Numbered from the stretch's first letter, positions 24,210 to 32,771 are shown. The stretch is DNA of 36,489 nucleotides from an uncultured Granulicella sp. (GCA_903932155.1 CAIZFH010000315.1:1-36489), one strand, 5' to 3'. Program-made: numbers and translations. Notes: generated from the sequence alone by a model not told the origin.

Positions 24210-25076
24210 ATGAAACGCTTTGTCGTCCCAGCCACGTTCCTACTTGTAGCCGCGACCCTGCTGGCTACGCCGCAGCGCCTCCGCGCGCAGGCATCCGACA
24301 TTCCCAGTGCCGCGCCCGCCTCCTCCTCTCCCAGCCAGAGTGACACCGAGCGCGGACGCCAGCTCATCGACCAGATGATTGCAGCGCTGGGCGGCCCTGC
24401 ATGGCTGAACCGCACAACTATTCAACTGGATGGCCGCACCTCTTCCTTCTTCCGTGGCCAACCTAACCCGTACATTACCGAGTACCACGAGACTCGCCGT
24501 CTGTCCGCCTCCGGCCAGCCCGAGGCTGACCGCGTTGGCTTCCTTACCGAGCGCAGCATGATCCTGCCCGGCAAAAAGACCGATGTGGTGCAGATATGGA
24601 CCAAGGGCCATGGCTACGAGGTCACGTACAAGGGTCAGACTGACCTGCCCAAGGACCAGGTGGAGGAGTACTACCGGCGCAGCGCCCACTCCATAGAAAC
24701 CGTTGTCCACGAGTGGCTCAAGGCTCCCGGCGTAATAATCGTGGCCGAGGGCACACAGATGGTGGAGCGCCGTCTGGCAGACCGCGTCAGTGTGCTGACA
24801 GCCGATAACGACGCCATTACCCTGGACCTGGACGCCGTCACTCACCTTCCTGTGCGGCGCACCTTCCGCTGGCGCAACACACAGTTCAAGGACTACGACG
24901 AAGACACGGAGACCTACGACGACTACCACACCATTCAGAGCATTCCCACAGCCATGACCATCACCCGTTACCACAATGGAGACATGGCCGGACAGCGCTA
25001 CACCACCAAGGTGGTCTACAACGTACCCCTGGACCCCTCGCTGTTCGATCCCAGCGTCGCCCTGAAGAAGAAGTGA
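24210..25076 (+). CDS. Exported protein of unknown function, lipoprotein-carrier-like
   Basis: 288 residues from ATG 24210, with GGAAGA nine bases upstream; ATG 24177 would add eleven residues before the signal peptide. Signal MKRFVVPATFLLVAATLLATPQRLRAQ. The mature part begins with a helix, RGRQLIDQMIAALGGPAWLNRTTIQLDGRTSSFF, and continues as a beta-rich region with YHETRRLSASG..VGFLTERSMILPGKKTDVVQIWTKGHGYEV and a Asp/Tyr-rich hairpin (KDYDEDTETYDDYHTIQSIPTA). Helix plus a half-barrel of sheets resembles LolA/outer-membrane lipoprotein-sorting proteins, a frequent type in Acidobacteria. It lies 22 bases upstream of fabZ and may be co-transcribed with the lipid A genes. Confidence 0.72.
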   Translation: MKRFVVPATFLLVAATLLATPQRLRAQASDIPSAAPASSSPSQSDTERGRQLIDQMIAALGGPAWLNRTTIQLDGRTSSFFRGQPNPYITEYHETRRLSASGQPEADRVGFLTERSMILPGKKTDVVQIWTKGHGYEVTYKGQTDLPKDQVEEYYRRSAHSIETVVHEWLKAPGVIIVAEGTQMVERRLADRVSVLTADNDAITLDLDAVTHLPVRRTFRWRNTQFKDYDEDTETYDDYHTIQSIPTAMTITRYHNGDMAGQRYTTKVVYNVPLDPSLFDPSVALKKK

Positions 25077-25098
25077 CAGGCATTTATACTCAAGCGAG

Positions 25099-25632
25099 AT
25101 GAGCAACCACCCCAACCAGCCCGCCGCCGACACCAGGATCGTGGACATCAACGAAATTATGTCCCTGCTTCCCCACCGTTATCCCTTCCTGTTCATCGAC
25201 CGGCTGATCGAGATGGAGCGCATGAAGCGCGTGGTCGCCATCAAGAACGTCACCATCAATGAACCATTCTTCGCCGGACATTTTCCCAACTTCCCCATCA
25301 TGCCTGGGGTGCTGATTATTGAGGCCATTGCACAGGCCGGCGCGGCGCTGCTGCTGACCGAGGTGCCGGATCGGGCCTCCAAGCTGATGGTCTTCACCAG
25401 CATCGATGACGCGCGCTTCCGCCGCCCGGTGGTACCTGGCGACCAACTCCGCATTGAGGTTACAGTGCTGAACTGGCGCACCAGCGCGGTCAAGATGCGC
25501 GGCATTGCCACGGTAGATGGCAAGGTAGCGTGCGAGGCTACGGTGATGTGCGCGATGACCAACCGCAAGCCCGCCGAACCAAAAGCCGCGCCAGCCGGAA
25601 CTGCAACGCCAGCCGGAGCCTCCGCCGAGTGA
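25099..25632 (+). CDS. fabZ: 3-hydroxyacyl-ACP dehydratase
   Basis: 177 residues. Hot-dog fold with the FabZ pattern LLPHRYPFLFIDRL, the catalytic His61 in GHFPNFPIMPG and Glu75 in IEAIAQ. It removes water from 3-hydroxyacyl-ACP in fatty-acid elongation, in the cytoplasm. A 30-residue Ala/Pro-rich tail (KPAEPKAAPAGTATPAGASAE) extends beyond the usual ~150 residues. The GTG start of lpxA overlaps its stop by four bases (GTGA), the same coupling seen in the fabZ-lpxA order of many Gram-negatives. Confidence 0.95.
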   Translation: MSNHPNQPAADTRIVDINEIMSLLPHRYPFLFIDRLIEMERMKRVVAIKNVTINEPFFAGHFPNFPIMPGVLIIEAIAQAGAALLLTEVPDRASKLMVFTSIDDARFRRPVVPGDQLRIEVTVLNWRTSAVKMRGIATVDGKVACEATVMCAMTNRKPAEPKAAPAGTATPAGASAE

Positions 25633-26426
25633 GCAATATCCATCCCACTGCGATCGTTGCCCCAGGCGCGCAGATACCGGCATCGTGCAAGATCGGGCCA
25701 TTTTGTACTGTTGGGCCGAATGTCGTACTCGGCGACGAGTGCGAGCTTGTCTCCCATGTCGTGCTCGACGGCCATCTCACCCTCGGCCGCGGCAACCGCA
25801 TCTTTTCCTTCGCATGCATCGGCATCGCGCCTCAGGACCTGAAGTATGCGGGGGAACCAACGCGCTGTGAGCTGGGCGACAACAACACCATCCGCGAATC
25901 GGTCACTATCTCGCGCGGAACGGTGGGCGGCGGCGGCATTACCCGCTTGGGCTCCGGCTGCCTGATCATGGCGTATGTGCATATCGGACACGACTGCGAG
26001 ATTGGCGACGGATGTATTCTGGCCAACGCGGCCACGCTGGCTGGCCACGTTGTGATCGAGGAGTACGCCGTGGTTGGCGCGCTGTGTCCGGTGCACCAGC
26101 ACTGCCGTATTGGGCGCTACTCCTACATTGGCGGAGGGACGACGATTACGCAGGACGTACTGCCGTATTCACTGACCTGCATCGAGCGCAACAACCACGC
26201 CTACGGGATGAACAAGGTCGGCCTGGAGCGACGCGGCTTTACCCCGGCGCAGCTCAAGGCCCTGCGCCAGGCCTACCGCCTGTTGCAGGCATCCAAATTG
26301 AATACCACGGACGCGCTGGTGGCCATCCGCGCCACGCTGCTTGCTGATGGTGCCTCTGGAGACACGGAACACGTCGCGTACCTCGCGGACTTCATTGCCG
26401 CCAGTCATCGCGGAGTGATTAAGTAA
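25629..26426 (+). CDS. lpxA: UDP-N-acetylglucosamine acyltransferase
   Basis: 265 residues from the GTG at 25629, chosen because it overlaps the fabZ stop and gives MSNIHPTAIVAPGAQIPASC, the standard start; family length is about 262. Left-handed beta-helix of hexapeptide repeats (CKIGPFCTVGPNVVLGDECEL), the LpxA signature IGIAPQDLKYAGEPT, catalytic His121 in YVHIGHDC, the VVGALCPVHQHCRIGRYSYIGGG loop and the helical end. It adds a 3-hydroxyacyl chain to UDP-GlcNAc, the first step of lipid A synthesis, showing that the organism makes LPS. lpxD and lpxB are not next to it. Confidence 0.95.
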   Translation: MSNIHPTAIVAPGAQIPASCKIGPFCTVGPNVVLGDECELVSHVVLDGHLTLGRGNRIFSFACIGIAPQDLKYAGEPTRCELGDNNTIRESVTISRGTVGGGGITRLGSGCLIMAYVHIGHDCEIGDGCILANAATLAGHVVIEEYAVVGALCPVHQHCRIGRYSYIGGGTTITQDVLPYSLTCIERNNHAYGMNKVGLERRGFTPAQLKALRQAYRLLQASKLNTTDALVAIRATLLADGASGDTEHVAYLADFIAASHRGVIK

Positions 26427-26437
26427 GATCAACAGAT

Positions 26438-27211
26438 ATGCACAAGCTCCTTCTCCTCCTCTTCGCAACCCTCCCCGCACTCTCACAGACTCTACCCGCG
26501 CGCGGCACTCCCATCGATGTTTACGACAGCTTCGAAGGTGCGAAGCTGAGCCCTCTGTGGGAGACAACACCCATCGCCTCCGGCGCACTCCGGATGCAGT
26601 CGGAGATCGTTCGAGCGGGACACAGTGCCATCCAAATCACCCTCCATGCCAACGACAAGTTCGAAGCTGGCCAGCATGATGATGGTGACAGCGAACGCGA
26701 TGAGATCCTCGAAGCCCGCGCGCTTACCTCGCACGAAGACACTCCCTATGAGTTCTCGTGGAGCATGTATCTGCCCGCCGATTTCCCCATCGTTCCAGTG
26801 CGCCTTGTTGTTGCCCAGTGGAAGCAGTATTGTGGTACCGACATGGCTCCCTGCTCCGACGACAGCCCAGTGCTCGCCGTTCGCTACGTTAATGGGGTTC
26901 TTTCTATCACACAGAGCTTTGGCCGCAGCGATAAAACTCCTCTTTACGAGGAGAAGCGAGATCTGCGCGGGCACTGGCTCGATCTCCGCTTTCAAGCACG
27001 CTTCACCCCGCAGACAACTGGCTTCATTAAGGCATGGCTCGACGGTAAGCAGGTGGTGGACTTTACCGGTGTCACGGCCAACGCGGAGAACGCGGCCACT
27101 GGATACACGACTCCGGGTTACTACTACTTCAAGATGGGCCTCTACCGCGACGTCATGCCCCAGCCCATGACGATCTACCTGGATGAGTACCGCAAGAAGC
27201 AACTGCCCTGA
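26438..27211 (+). CDS. Exported polysaccharide lyase, heparin-lyase-I-like
   Basis: 257 residues. Signal peptide MHKLLLLLFATLPALSQ. The mature part matches the polysaccharide lyase (PF14099) jelly-roll: DSFEGAKLSPLWETTP, SEIVRAGHSAIQITLHAND, ERDEILEARALTSHEDTPYEFSWSMYLP, VVAQWKQYC, RDLRGHWLDLRFQARFTPQTTGFIKAWLDGKQVVDFTGV and a Tyr-rich strand YTTPGYYYFKMGLYRD. The family cleaves uronic-acid polymers by beta-elimination or serves as a carbohydrate-binding partner. The two free cysteines in YCGTDMAPC may form a disulfide. It starts eleven bases after lpxA, so could be read through, but its function is unrelated. Confidence 0.8.
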   Translation: MHKLLLLLFATLPALSQTLPARGTPIDVYDSFEGAKLSPLWETTPIASGALRMQSEIVRAGHSAIQITLHANDKFEAGQHDDGDSERDEILEARALTSHEDTPYEFSWSMYLPADFPIVPVRLVVAQWKQYCGTDMAPCSDDSPVLAVRYVNGVLSITQSFGRSDKTPLYEEKRDLRGHWLDLRFQARFTPQTTGFIKAWLDGKQVVDFTGVTANAENAATGYTTPGYYYFKMGLYRDVMPQPMTIYLDEYRKKQLP

Positions 27212-27282
27212 AACGGAGAAAGCGCCGGGTGGGCCAATTGAAGAGAGACCTGAAGATTTGAGGTAGAAGCGAAAGAGGGGGA

Positions 27283-27359
27283 TGGTGCGCCCGAGAAGAT
27301 TCGAACTTCTGGCCTACAGCTTCGGAGGCTGCCGCTCTATCCAGCTGAGCTACGGGCGC
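27283..27359 (-). tRNA. tRNA-Arg (anticodon CCG), CCA encoded
   Basis: The minus strand gives the acceptor stem GCGCCCG/CGGGCGC with discriminator A and an encoded CCA (plus TGG at 27283-27285). D arm GCTC/GAGC, anticodon stem GCAGC/GCTGT around loop CTCCGAA (anticodon CCG), T arm with TTCGAAT. 77 bases with CCA. Confidence 0.95.
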
Positions 27360-27544
27360 ACACCTCAAGCCTAGCATGGAGGGGCTTGCATCGCATCTGC
27401 GCACGGGCGGCATCTTATCTGTGTGCTTGACAGGGTTTGGCGGAGAGTCGAGCATCGATAAGGATAAGGCTTGCAGGAGAGAGGTAGCCGCATTCACAAC
27501 GAAAGTCTGGCGCTTAACCACTCAACCGTAAAGAAAGAGACACC

Positions 27545-28102
27545 ATGAGAATATATCGTTCGCATCTTCGCTTCCGCTCGCTCGCCCTACTTGCCTCGGT
27601 TGTACTGCTGGCCATTGCCCCGACTTCGCTCACGGCACAACCGGCGGCCCCATTGCCCAGCCCAGCCGCAACCGCCAACGTCAGCGTGGCCGGTGGCAGC
27701 ATCACCATTAACTACAACTCGCCGCAGATGAAGGGACGCAAGATCATGGGAGACCTTGTTCCCTACGGCAAGGTGTGGCGGACGGGCGCGAATCCCGCGA
27801 CCACTCTAATTACCACAATCCCGCTGAAGTTCGGCACGCTGCTGGTTCCGGCTGGGACGCATACGATCTACTCGCTACCTGGCGCAGACACATGGCAGCT
27901 CATCCTCAACAACCAGACCGGGCAGTGGGGCCTCACATACGATCAAAGCAAGGACCTGGGCCGCATCCCGATGAAGGCCAAGCCTATGACCGCTCCGCAG
28001 GAGGGTATGAGCCTGAGCTTTGAGAACTCCACGGCAAAATCCACCGAGCTGCACATGCGCTGGGAGACGACCGACCGCTACGTCGTGATTACTGCGCCGT
28101 AG
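27545..28102 (+). CDS. Exported DUF2911 protein
   Basis: 185 residues. Signal peptide LALLASVVLLAIAPTSLTAQ, then the DUF2911 pattern: ITINYNSPQMKGRKIMGDLVPYGKVWRTGANPATTL, PLKFGTLLVPAGTHTIYSLPGADTWQLILNNQTGQWG, and the closing SFENSTAKSTELHMRWETTD. DUF2911 proteins are frequent in Acidobacteria and Bacteroidota; their function is unknown. The 3' end overlaps the 3' end of the MFS gene on the other strand by 14 bases. Confidence 0.88.
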   Translation: MRIYRSHLRFRSLALLASVVLLAIAPTSLTAQPAAPLPSPAATANVSVAGGSITINYNSPQMKGRKIMGDLVPYGKVWRTGANPATTLITTIPLKFGTLLVPAGTHTIYSLPGADTWQLILNNQTGQWGLTYDQSKDLGRIPMKAKPMTAPQEGMSLSFENSTAKSTELHMRWETTDRYVVITAP

Positions 28103-29372
28103 GTACGGCGAGATCGCTTCCTTTGGCCTCAGGCCCCAGTGCGGCGACTGTTGCAACTACGACAGCGACGATCACCACGGTTCCAGAGAGGGCGACGTTC
28201 AATGCGCCGCCGTTGTGGCGCGCGGCGTAGGCTGCCTGGAAGACTGCATTGCGCGAGGAGAGCAGATTGCCAAGCTGGTAGGCGACGCCGGGGAAGATGG
28301 CGCGCACCGGGCCGGGAGCCAACTCGTTCAGGTGCGCTGGGATGATTCCCCACGCGCCCTGCACCATGAACTGCATCAAGAACCCGCCCACGGCCAGCAT
28401 GGCCATGGAGTGTGACCAGGCCCACAGTGGAACCATGGGAATGGCTAAGAGCGCGGCCAGCAGGATGGTCTTCCTGCGACCGAGTTTCTCAGAGAGAGTG
28501 CCGCAGCAGATGCCGCCGACAAACGCCCCGATGTTGGCAATGGCGGCGACCAGGCCGACGTGGCCATCGCTGAGTCCGCGGTCCAGCAGGAAGGTGGGGT
28601 AGAGGTCCTGCGTGCCGTGGCTGAACGAGGTGAACGCGGTCATTAGAACGACCAGGAAGAGAAAAGTCGGCAGATAGCAGAGGGATAACCTGACAATGTG
28701 TTGCAGGCGCGCGAAGTCGAAGGCAATTGTAGGGGCCAGACGACGCCGATCGCGGCTGGCAAGCCATACGGGCGACTCCTCCACCTTGTATTGCAGGTAG
28801 AAGGCGAGCAGTGCGGGCAGCGCTCCCACCATGAACAGCACGCGCCAGTTTGTCAGAATGCCTGAGCCATGCAGGTGCGGAAATAAGAGGCCGAACAATG
28901 CGGCGGCGAGCAGGTTGCCGACTACATAGCCTTCCTGCAGTAGACCAGAGAAGAAGCCGCGTCCGCGGGCTGGCAAAGTCTCCAGGGCGAGTGCCGCGCC
29001 AACGCCCCAGACACCCCCCATGGCGACGCCGAAGAGAGCGCGGCAGACCAGAAAGCTGTGCAGGGTGGGCGCGAAGGCCGAGGCCAGCTCGAAGACGGAG
29101 AAGGCGACGACATTGAGCATCAGGGTGGGGCGGCGACCGAATCGTTCCGCCATCGCTCCAAATAGGAGTGCGCCGACCGGACGCATCACCAGGGTCCAGA
29201 AGATGGCTTCGGCAACCTGTTTGACGCCGATGTGGAAGTCCGCCGCGATCGCCTTCAAACAGAAGGTGAGCAGAAAAAAGTCGAAGGAGTCGAGAGTCCA
29301 GCCGAGGAAGCAGGCTAAGAAGGTGTTGCGTTGGACCCGTGTCAACGCTCGTATCTCGTGGAATAACGGCAC
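28089..29372 (-). CDS. MFS transporter, sialate:H+ symporter-like (SHS) type
   Basis: 427 residues with about twelve hydrophobic helices, cytoplasmic membrane. The start WTLDSFDFFLLTFCL and the loop GAMAERFGRRPTLMLNVVAFSV (the MFS motif between helices 2 and 3) are those of the metabolite:H+ symporter/SHS group, which includes lactate and sialate carriers. The helix pair GVAMGGVWGVGAALALETLPARGRGFFSG is also typical. GTG 29372 was taken as start, since no better candidate precedes the first helix. The substrate is a small organic acid or sugar acid by inference. It is read convergently with the DUF2911 gene. Confidence 0.85.
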   Translation of the reverse strand: MPLFHEIRALTRVQRNTFLACFLGWTLDSFDFFLLTFCLKAIAADFHIGVKQVAEAIFWTLVMRPVGALLFGAMAERFGRRPTLMLNVVAFSVFELASAFAPTLHSFLVCRALFGVAMGGVWGVGAALALETLPARGRGFFSGLLQEGYVVGNLLAAALFGLLFPHLHGSGILTNWRVLFMVGALPALLAFYLQYKVEESPVWLASRDRRRLAPTIAFDFARLQHIVRLSLCYLPTFLFLVVLMTAFTSFSHGTQDLYPTFLLDRGLSDGHVGLVAAIANIGAFVGGICCGTLSEKLGRRKTILLAALLAIPMVPLWAWSHSMAMLAVGGFLMQFMVQGAWGIIPAHLNELAPGPVRAIFPGVAYQLGNLLSSRNAVFQAAYAARHNGGALNVALSGTVVIVAVVVATVAALGPEAKGSDLAVPTAQ

Positions 29373-29431
29373 CGCAGAATCTTAGCATTCCGGATGGATG
29401 TACGGTTGCTGCGGCGAAAAGGCAGGGCTGG

Positions 29432-30259
29432 CTACATCTTGGCGCGCAGCGGTGTCACCTGAGCCATGGGAGGCAACGGAATGACCTCGGGTTCCTGCAC
29501 ATAGTTCTTCAGCAACTGGTGGTGCAGGCAGTAGAGAGCCAGTTCCAGGCGGTCGCTGACGCCCAGCTTGTCGTACACCTTGCGCAGGTAGTTCTTGATG
29601 ACCTGTTCGGTGGTGCCGATCTGGTAGGCGATCTCTTTATTGCGCATGCCACGGGTGATGCAACTGATGATGGCCAGCTCTTTCTTGGTGATCTTGGGCA
29701 GAACGCGTGGGCTGGTAAGCGAGCTGGCCTGGGAGCGATAGGCCTCGATAACCCAGCTTATGGACTGGTTGTCGATCCAGGTTTCGCCGTCGGCGATCTT
29801 GCGTACGCATTTGATGAGCAGGTCCGGTGAGATGGAGCGGGGGACTACACCGCGCACGCCGCGTCGATATAGCTCCACAATGTTATCTTCGTCGGACTCC
29901 ACAACCTGGACAATAATTTTTGCGTCGGGGCTATGCTTTACCAATTCCGGAATGGCGTTGACAGTGCCGGCAATCAGTTGGCCTTCGAGGACTACGACAT
30001 CGGTCGGGTAGCGATCCAGCGCTGTAAGCAGATTGGCGAACGATTCTGCCTGCGCCACCACACGGATGTCGTCTTCCAGGGCGAAGACTTTCTTCATGCC
30101 AACGCGGTAGATGGTCTGCGAGTCGGCGAGGATAACGCGTATTCCGGTTGTCGCGCCGGAGTGTTCCTGTGGGCTGCTTGTGGGCTGCTCATGCCCGTTG
30201 ATGGTGGACGGGGCATGCCCGTTGGGTATGGACTTTACCGAATTGAGAGTTAAGGTCAT
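29432..30259 (-). CDS. NarL/LuxR-type regulator with degenerate receiver domain
   Basis: 275 residues. A ~38-residue Ser/Gly/Pro-rich N-terminal extension precedes a receiver domain (IRVILADSQTIYRVGMKKVF..). The GerE-type helix-turn-helix (ITKKELAIISCITRGMRNKEIAYQIGTTEQVIKNYLRKVYDKLGVSDRLELALY) follows. The receiver has lost most of its chemistry: the phosphate-accepting Asp is Glu92 (TDVVVLEGQL against PDVVLLDLRM), the second acidic residue is Ser47, the conserved Thr is a Val near 120, and the conserved Lys is Arg141 (GVVPRSIS). It is therefore unlikely to be activated by a histidine kinase and may be constitutively on (Glu as phosphomimic) or respond through another signal. It follows the PilZ gene by three bases and so forms an operon with it. 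Confidence 0.85.
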   Translation of the reverse strand: MTLTLNSVKSIPNGHAPSTINGHEQPTSSPQEHSGATTGIRVILADSQTIYRVGMKKVFALEDDIRVVAQAESFANLLTALDRYPTDVVVLEGQLIAGTVNAIPELVKHSPDAKIIVQVVESDEDNIVELYRRGVRGVVPRSISPDLLIKCVRKIADGETWIDNQSISWVIEAYRSQASSLTSPRVLPKITKKELAIISCITRGMRNKEIAYQIGTTEQVIKNYLRKVYDKLGVSDRLELALYCLHHQLLKNYVQEPEVIPLPPMAQVTPLRAKM

Positions 30260-30262
30260 CGT

Positions 30263-30589
30263 TTAAACCCTGAGAGTGTAATCGTCAATTACCGCGGCCA
30301 CCATCGTTTCTTTCCCTGATTGCTGATGCCGGACGACCCGGCCCGTGCATTGAATTGAAACATCGCTGGCCCAACCCATGACTTCCGACGGCATATCCAT
30401 GGTGAACTCGATGCGATTGCCAACTTCCGGCAGATAGTTAGATGCGAACAGGAGCCCGTTGGAGGAGATATCTCTTGTGGTTGCCTCCACCACTCCGTTC
30501 TCCGTAATCAAATGGAGCGCAAGCCTGAGAGGAAAACGGACTGCTGTCCGGATGGCACCCCGCGCTCCAGGTTTTTGCCACTCGGCCAC
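30263..30589 (-). CDS. PilZ domain protein, likely c-di-GMP receptor
   Basis: 108 residues from a GTG at 30587-30589, fixed by the strong AAGGAGG site. A single PilZ barrel with both c-di-GMP binding motifs intact: RxxxR (R14-R18) and DxSxxG (D40, S42, G45). The strand RIEFTMDMPSEVMGWASDVSIQCTGRVVRH and the closing MVAAVIDDYTLRV are typical. It would sense cyclic di-GMP in the cytoplasm. It is the first gene of a two-gene operon with the regulator downstream (three bases between them), which suggests that the second messenger may control that regulator. Confidence 0.88.
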   Translation of the reverse strand: MAEWQKPGARGAIRTAVRFPLRLALHLITENGVVEATTRDISSNGLLFASNYLPEVGNRIEFTMDMPSEVMGWASDVSIQCTGRVVRHQQSGKETMVAAVIDDYTLRV

Positions 30590-30593
30590 AATT

Positions 30594-30600
30594 CCTCCTT
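30594..30600 (-). promoter_or_regulatory. Strong ribosome binding site that sets a GTG start
   Basis: The minus strand reads AAGGAGG, then AATT, then GTG at 30589. A near-perfect Shine-Dalgarno four bases before the codon supports a GTG start for the PilZ gene and high translation of the operon. Confidence 0.75.
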
Positions 30601-30833
30601 TGGAGAACCCCAGACGAGCACGTTTCGTAGCTCTGTGGTTACCAAAGTTTATGCTACATGATCATTGTGCCACTCAACTTCCGCGCACAATCACACATAA
30701 GTTGCAATGATGAGAAATAGTAACGGGGCGGATTTTTCGGGGGGTTGGGCAATCCACCTTAAACATGTCGTCCGCCGTCCGCTGCGCCCGTCGCCACCGC
30801 ACTCCGGTCGCGACGAGCGGAAGAGACGCCAAA

Positions 30834-31784
30834 TCAGGGGTTGGCATCCATAAAGGACTGGATTTCCTGCATTTCATCGCTGGTAAGGCGGTAGGTTGCA
30901 GCTGGCCATACGCCATCCACCTGCTGTGGGCTGCGCGCTCCCACGATGGCTGCGGTAATGGCAGGGTTGGCGAGCGTCCAGGCAATGGCGACCACGCCGG
31001 CCGAGACGTCACGGCGGGCACCGATATTCCCTAGCAGGTCTGCGAGAGCCAGATTGCGGGTCAGCACAGGCTCCTGAAACTGCTTTGCGTTGCGCCGGAA
31101 GTCGTCCTCCGGCAGGTTGGCGACGCGCTCTTTGGTCATGGCGCCGGTGAGAAGGCCAGAGACCTGGGGCGAGTAGTTGATGACGCCGATGCCGCGATCC
31201 ACGCAGAAGGGCAGGACCTCCGCCTCCACCGCGCGGTTTAGCAGCGAGTAAGGAGGCTGTAGTGATGCGATGGGAGCGATCTTTAGGCACCGCTCCAACT
31301 GCGCCACCGAGAAGTTGGATACGCCGATGTGTCTGACCTTGCCTGCGTTCTTTAGCTCGGCCATCGCGGTCCAACCCTCCTCAATGTCCTGATCCTCCAC
31401 GGGCCAATGGATCTGGTAGAGGTCGATGACGTCCAACTGGAGTCGGCGCAAGCTGTCGTCCACCTCGCGGCGAATCTCGAGCAGGGTGCGTCGGATACCA
31501 CGCTTATCGTCCCAAACCATGCCGCTCTTGGTGAAGACGAATGGCTTCACCGAGGACTGTTTGACGGCCTGGCCGACGATCGTTTCGGAGTGGCCGAGTC
31601 CGTAGATGGCCGCCGTGTCGATCCAGTTGACGCCGAGGTCGATGGCCTTGCGGATGGCAGCGATGGAGGCGTTATCGTCCTGCGGTCCCCAGGCAAAGGC
31701 CCAGTTTCCCCCGCCGATGGCCCACGCGCCAAATCCGACCGGCGTGAGCCACATCTCCGTATTGCCGAGCTGCCTCATTTCCAT
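30834..31784 (-). CDS. Aldo/keto reductase
   Basis: 316 residues from ATG 31782-31784, preceded by GGGAG; a longer frame from 31823 has no support. TIM-barrel AKR with the complete catalytic tetrad D56 (WIDTA), Y61 (AIYGLGHSE), K86 (VFTKSG) and H126 (YQIHWP), and the later cofactor-binding segment IVGARSPQQVDG. GVSNFSVAQLE is the family signature. It reduces aldehydes or ketones with NADPH; the substrate is unknown. It stands alone, more than 200 bases from either neighbour. Confidence 0.93.
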   Translation of the reverse strand: MEMRQLGNTEMWLTPVGFGAWAIGGGNWAFAWGPQDDNASIAAIRKAIDLGVNWIDTAAIYGLGHSETIVGQAVKQSSVKPFVFTKSGMVWDDKRGIRRTLLEIRREVDDSLRRLQLDVIDLYQIHWPVEDQDIEEGWTAMAELKNAGKVRHIGVSNFSVAQLERCLKIAPIASLQPPYSLLNRAVEAEVLPFCVDRGIGVINYSPQVSGLLTGAMTKERVANLPEDDFRRNAKQFQEPVLTRNLALADLLGNIGARRDVSAGVVAIAWTLANPAITAAIVGARSPQQVDGVWPAATYRLTSDEMQEIQSFMDANP

Positions 31785-31960
31785 TGGTTGACTCCCTGTC
31801 GCGCGGTTATTGCTCAGCTTCAATTTTACCGAATTTTGCCAATTAGAATCTAATACTTACCCTGAATCCCTTTGAATCGCTTATCTTGCGGGCAATATCG
31901 CGTAACGGCCTGATTCGGGATACTTTATTGGAAACAAATTCCTCCCTTCTACGCAACAAA

Positions 31961-31982
31961 GCCGCCCCAGGTTGGAGGCGGC
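31961..31982 (-). terminator. Rho-independent-like terminator of the glycosyltransferase gene
   Basis: Read on the minus strand: GCCGCC, a ten-base loop, GGCGGC, then TTTGTTG. It lies 18 bases beyond the stop codon at 32001. This is the best intrinsic-terminator candidate in the window. Confidence 0.6.
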
Positions 31983-32000
31983 CCTGTCAGATCGGAAACT

Positions 32001-32771
32001 TTATCCCTTATGCTCTACCGCTACTTTCGTGTCCGTCTTTTCCCGGATGTCAGTGTACTCGGCCGTATACGGGGTCTTCCCGAAGATCGTCCAGAAGTAG
32101 TTAATCGTGTAGCGCAGCGCGATGCGCAGCGTCCCTTCCTTCTTCAGACGCCGCGCGGACGAGTACATCTTCAGGTCGAACGTGAACTTCGCCTCGCCCA
32201 CCTGGTGCATCCGCCGAGCGATATCGGTGTCTTCCCCGTAGAACGAGATCGATGTATCGAACCCGCCGATCTGTTCCAGTGCTGTGCGCCGCAGCACAAA
32301 GTTGCCGCCCTGCACCATCGATCCTGCGCGCAGAATGTATCGGTTCAGCACATACACCAGATACGCAATCAGGTAGAAGATCTGCACGCTGAAGCGCTGG
32401 CTGGGCGACATATCGTAGTAGATGAACGGCCCGCTCAGCGACACCAGCTTCGGCTCGGCGGCAAACTCCTTCAGCACCGTCGCGACCCAGCCCGGAGTCA
32501 GCCGCGAGTCGGAATCAACATTGGCGATCAGCTCGCCCGTGCTGGCCGCAAATCCAGCCTGCCGCGCAAACGTCAGCCCCTTCTGCGGCTCGTCCACCAC
32601 GCGCACGCCATACGAAAGCGCTACCTCGCGCGTGCGGTCGGTGCTTGCATTGTTCACTACGATGATCTCGACTGCATCGCCCAGCTCCCGCGTCTGCGCC
32701 AGCACAGACTCCAGACAAGCCGGGAGATACGCCTCTTCGTTGTACGCCGGAATCACAAAGCTCAGCCGCAT
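32001..32771 (-). CDS. Family 2 glycosyltransferase
   Basis: 256 residues. The GT-A start MRLSFVIPAYNEEAYLPACLESVLAQ, the NNASTDRT nucleotide-binding segment, the DxD-type motif in NVDSDSRL (about residues 89-93) that binds the metal and sugar nucleotide, and the acceptor-side motif GGFDTSISFYGEDTDIARRM (ED and RR) are all present. The hydrophobic stretch QIFYLIAYLVYVLNRYIL suggests membrane contact, as in polyprenyl-phosphate sugar transferases. It transfers a sugar from a nucleotide donor onto an unknown acceptor; no polysaccharide cluster surrounds it. Confidence 0.9.
   Translation of the reverse strand: MRLSFVIPAYNEEAYLPACLESVLAQTRELGDAVEIIVVNNASTDRTREVALSYGVRVVDEPQKGLTFARQAGFAASTGELIANVDSDSRLTPGWVATVLKEFAAEPKLVSLSGPFIYYDMSPSQRFSVQIFYLIAYLVYVLNRYILRAGSMVQGGNFVLRRTALEQIGGFDTSISFYGEDTDIARRMHQVGEAKFTFDLKMYSSARRLKKEGTLRIALRYTINYFWTIFGKTPYTAEYTDIREKTDTKVAVEHKG

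Noticed and set aside
24240-25151. 303-codon minus-strand frame opposite the exported protein before fabZ
   Set aside because: Composition of an antisense shadow; the plus frame has a signal peptide and leads into fabZ.
25179-26102. 307-codon minus-strand frame opposite fabZ and lpxA
   Set aside because: fabZ and lpxA are beyond doubt from their motifs; this frame has none.
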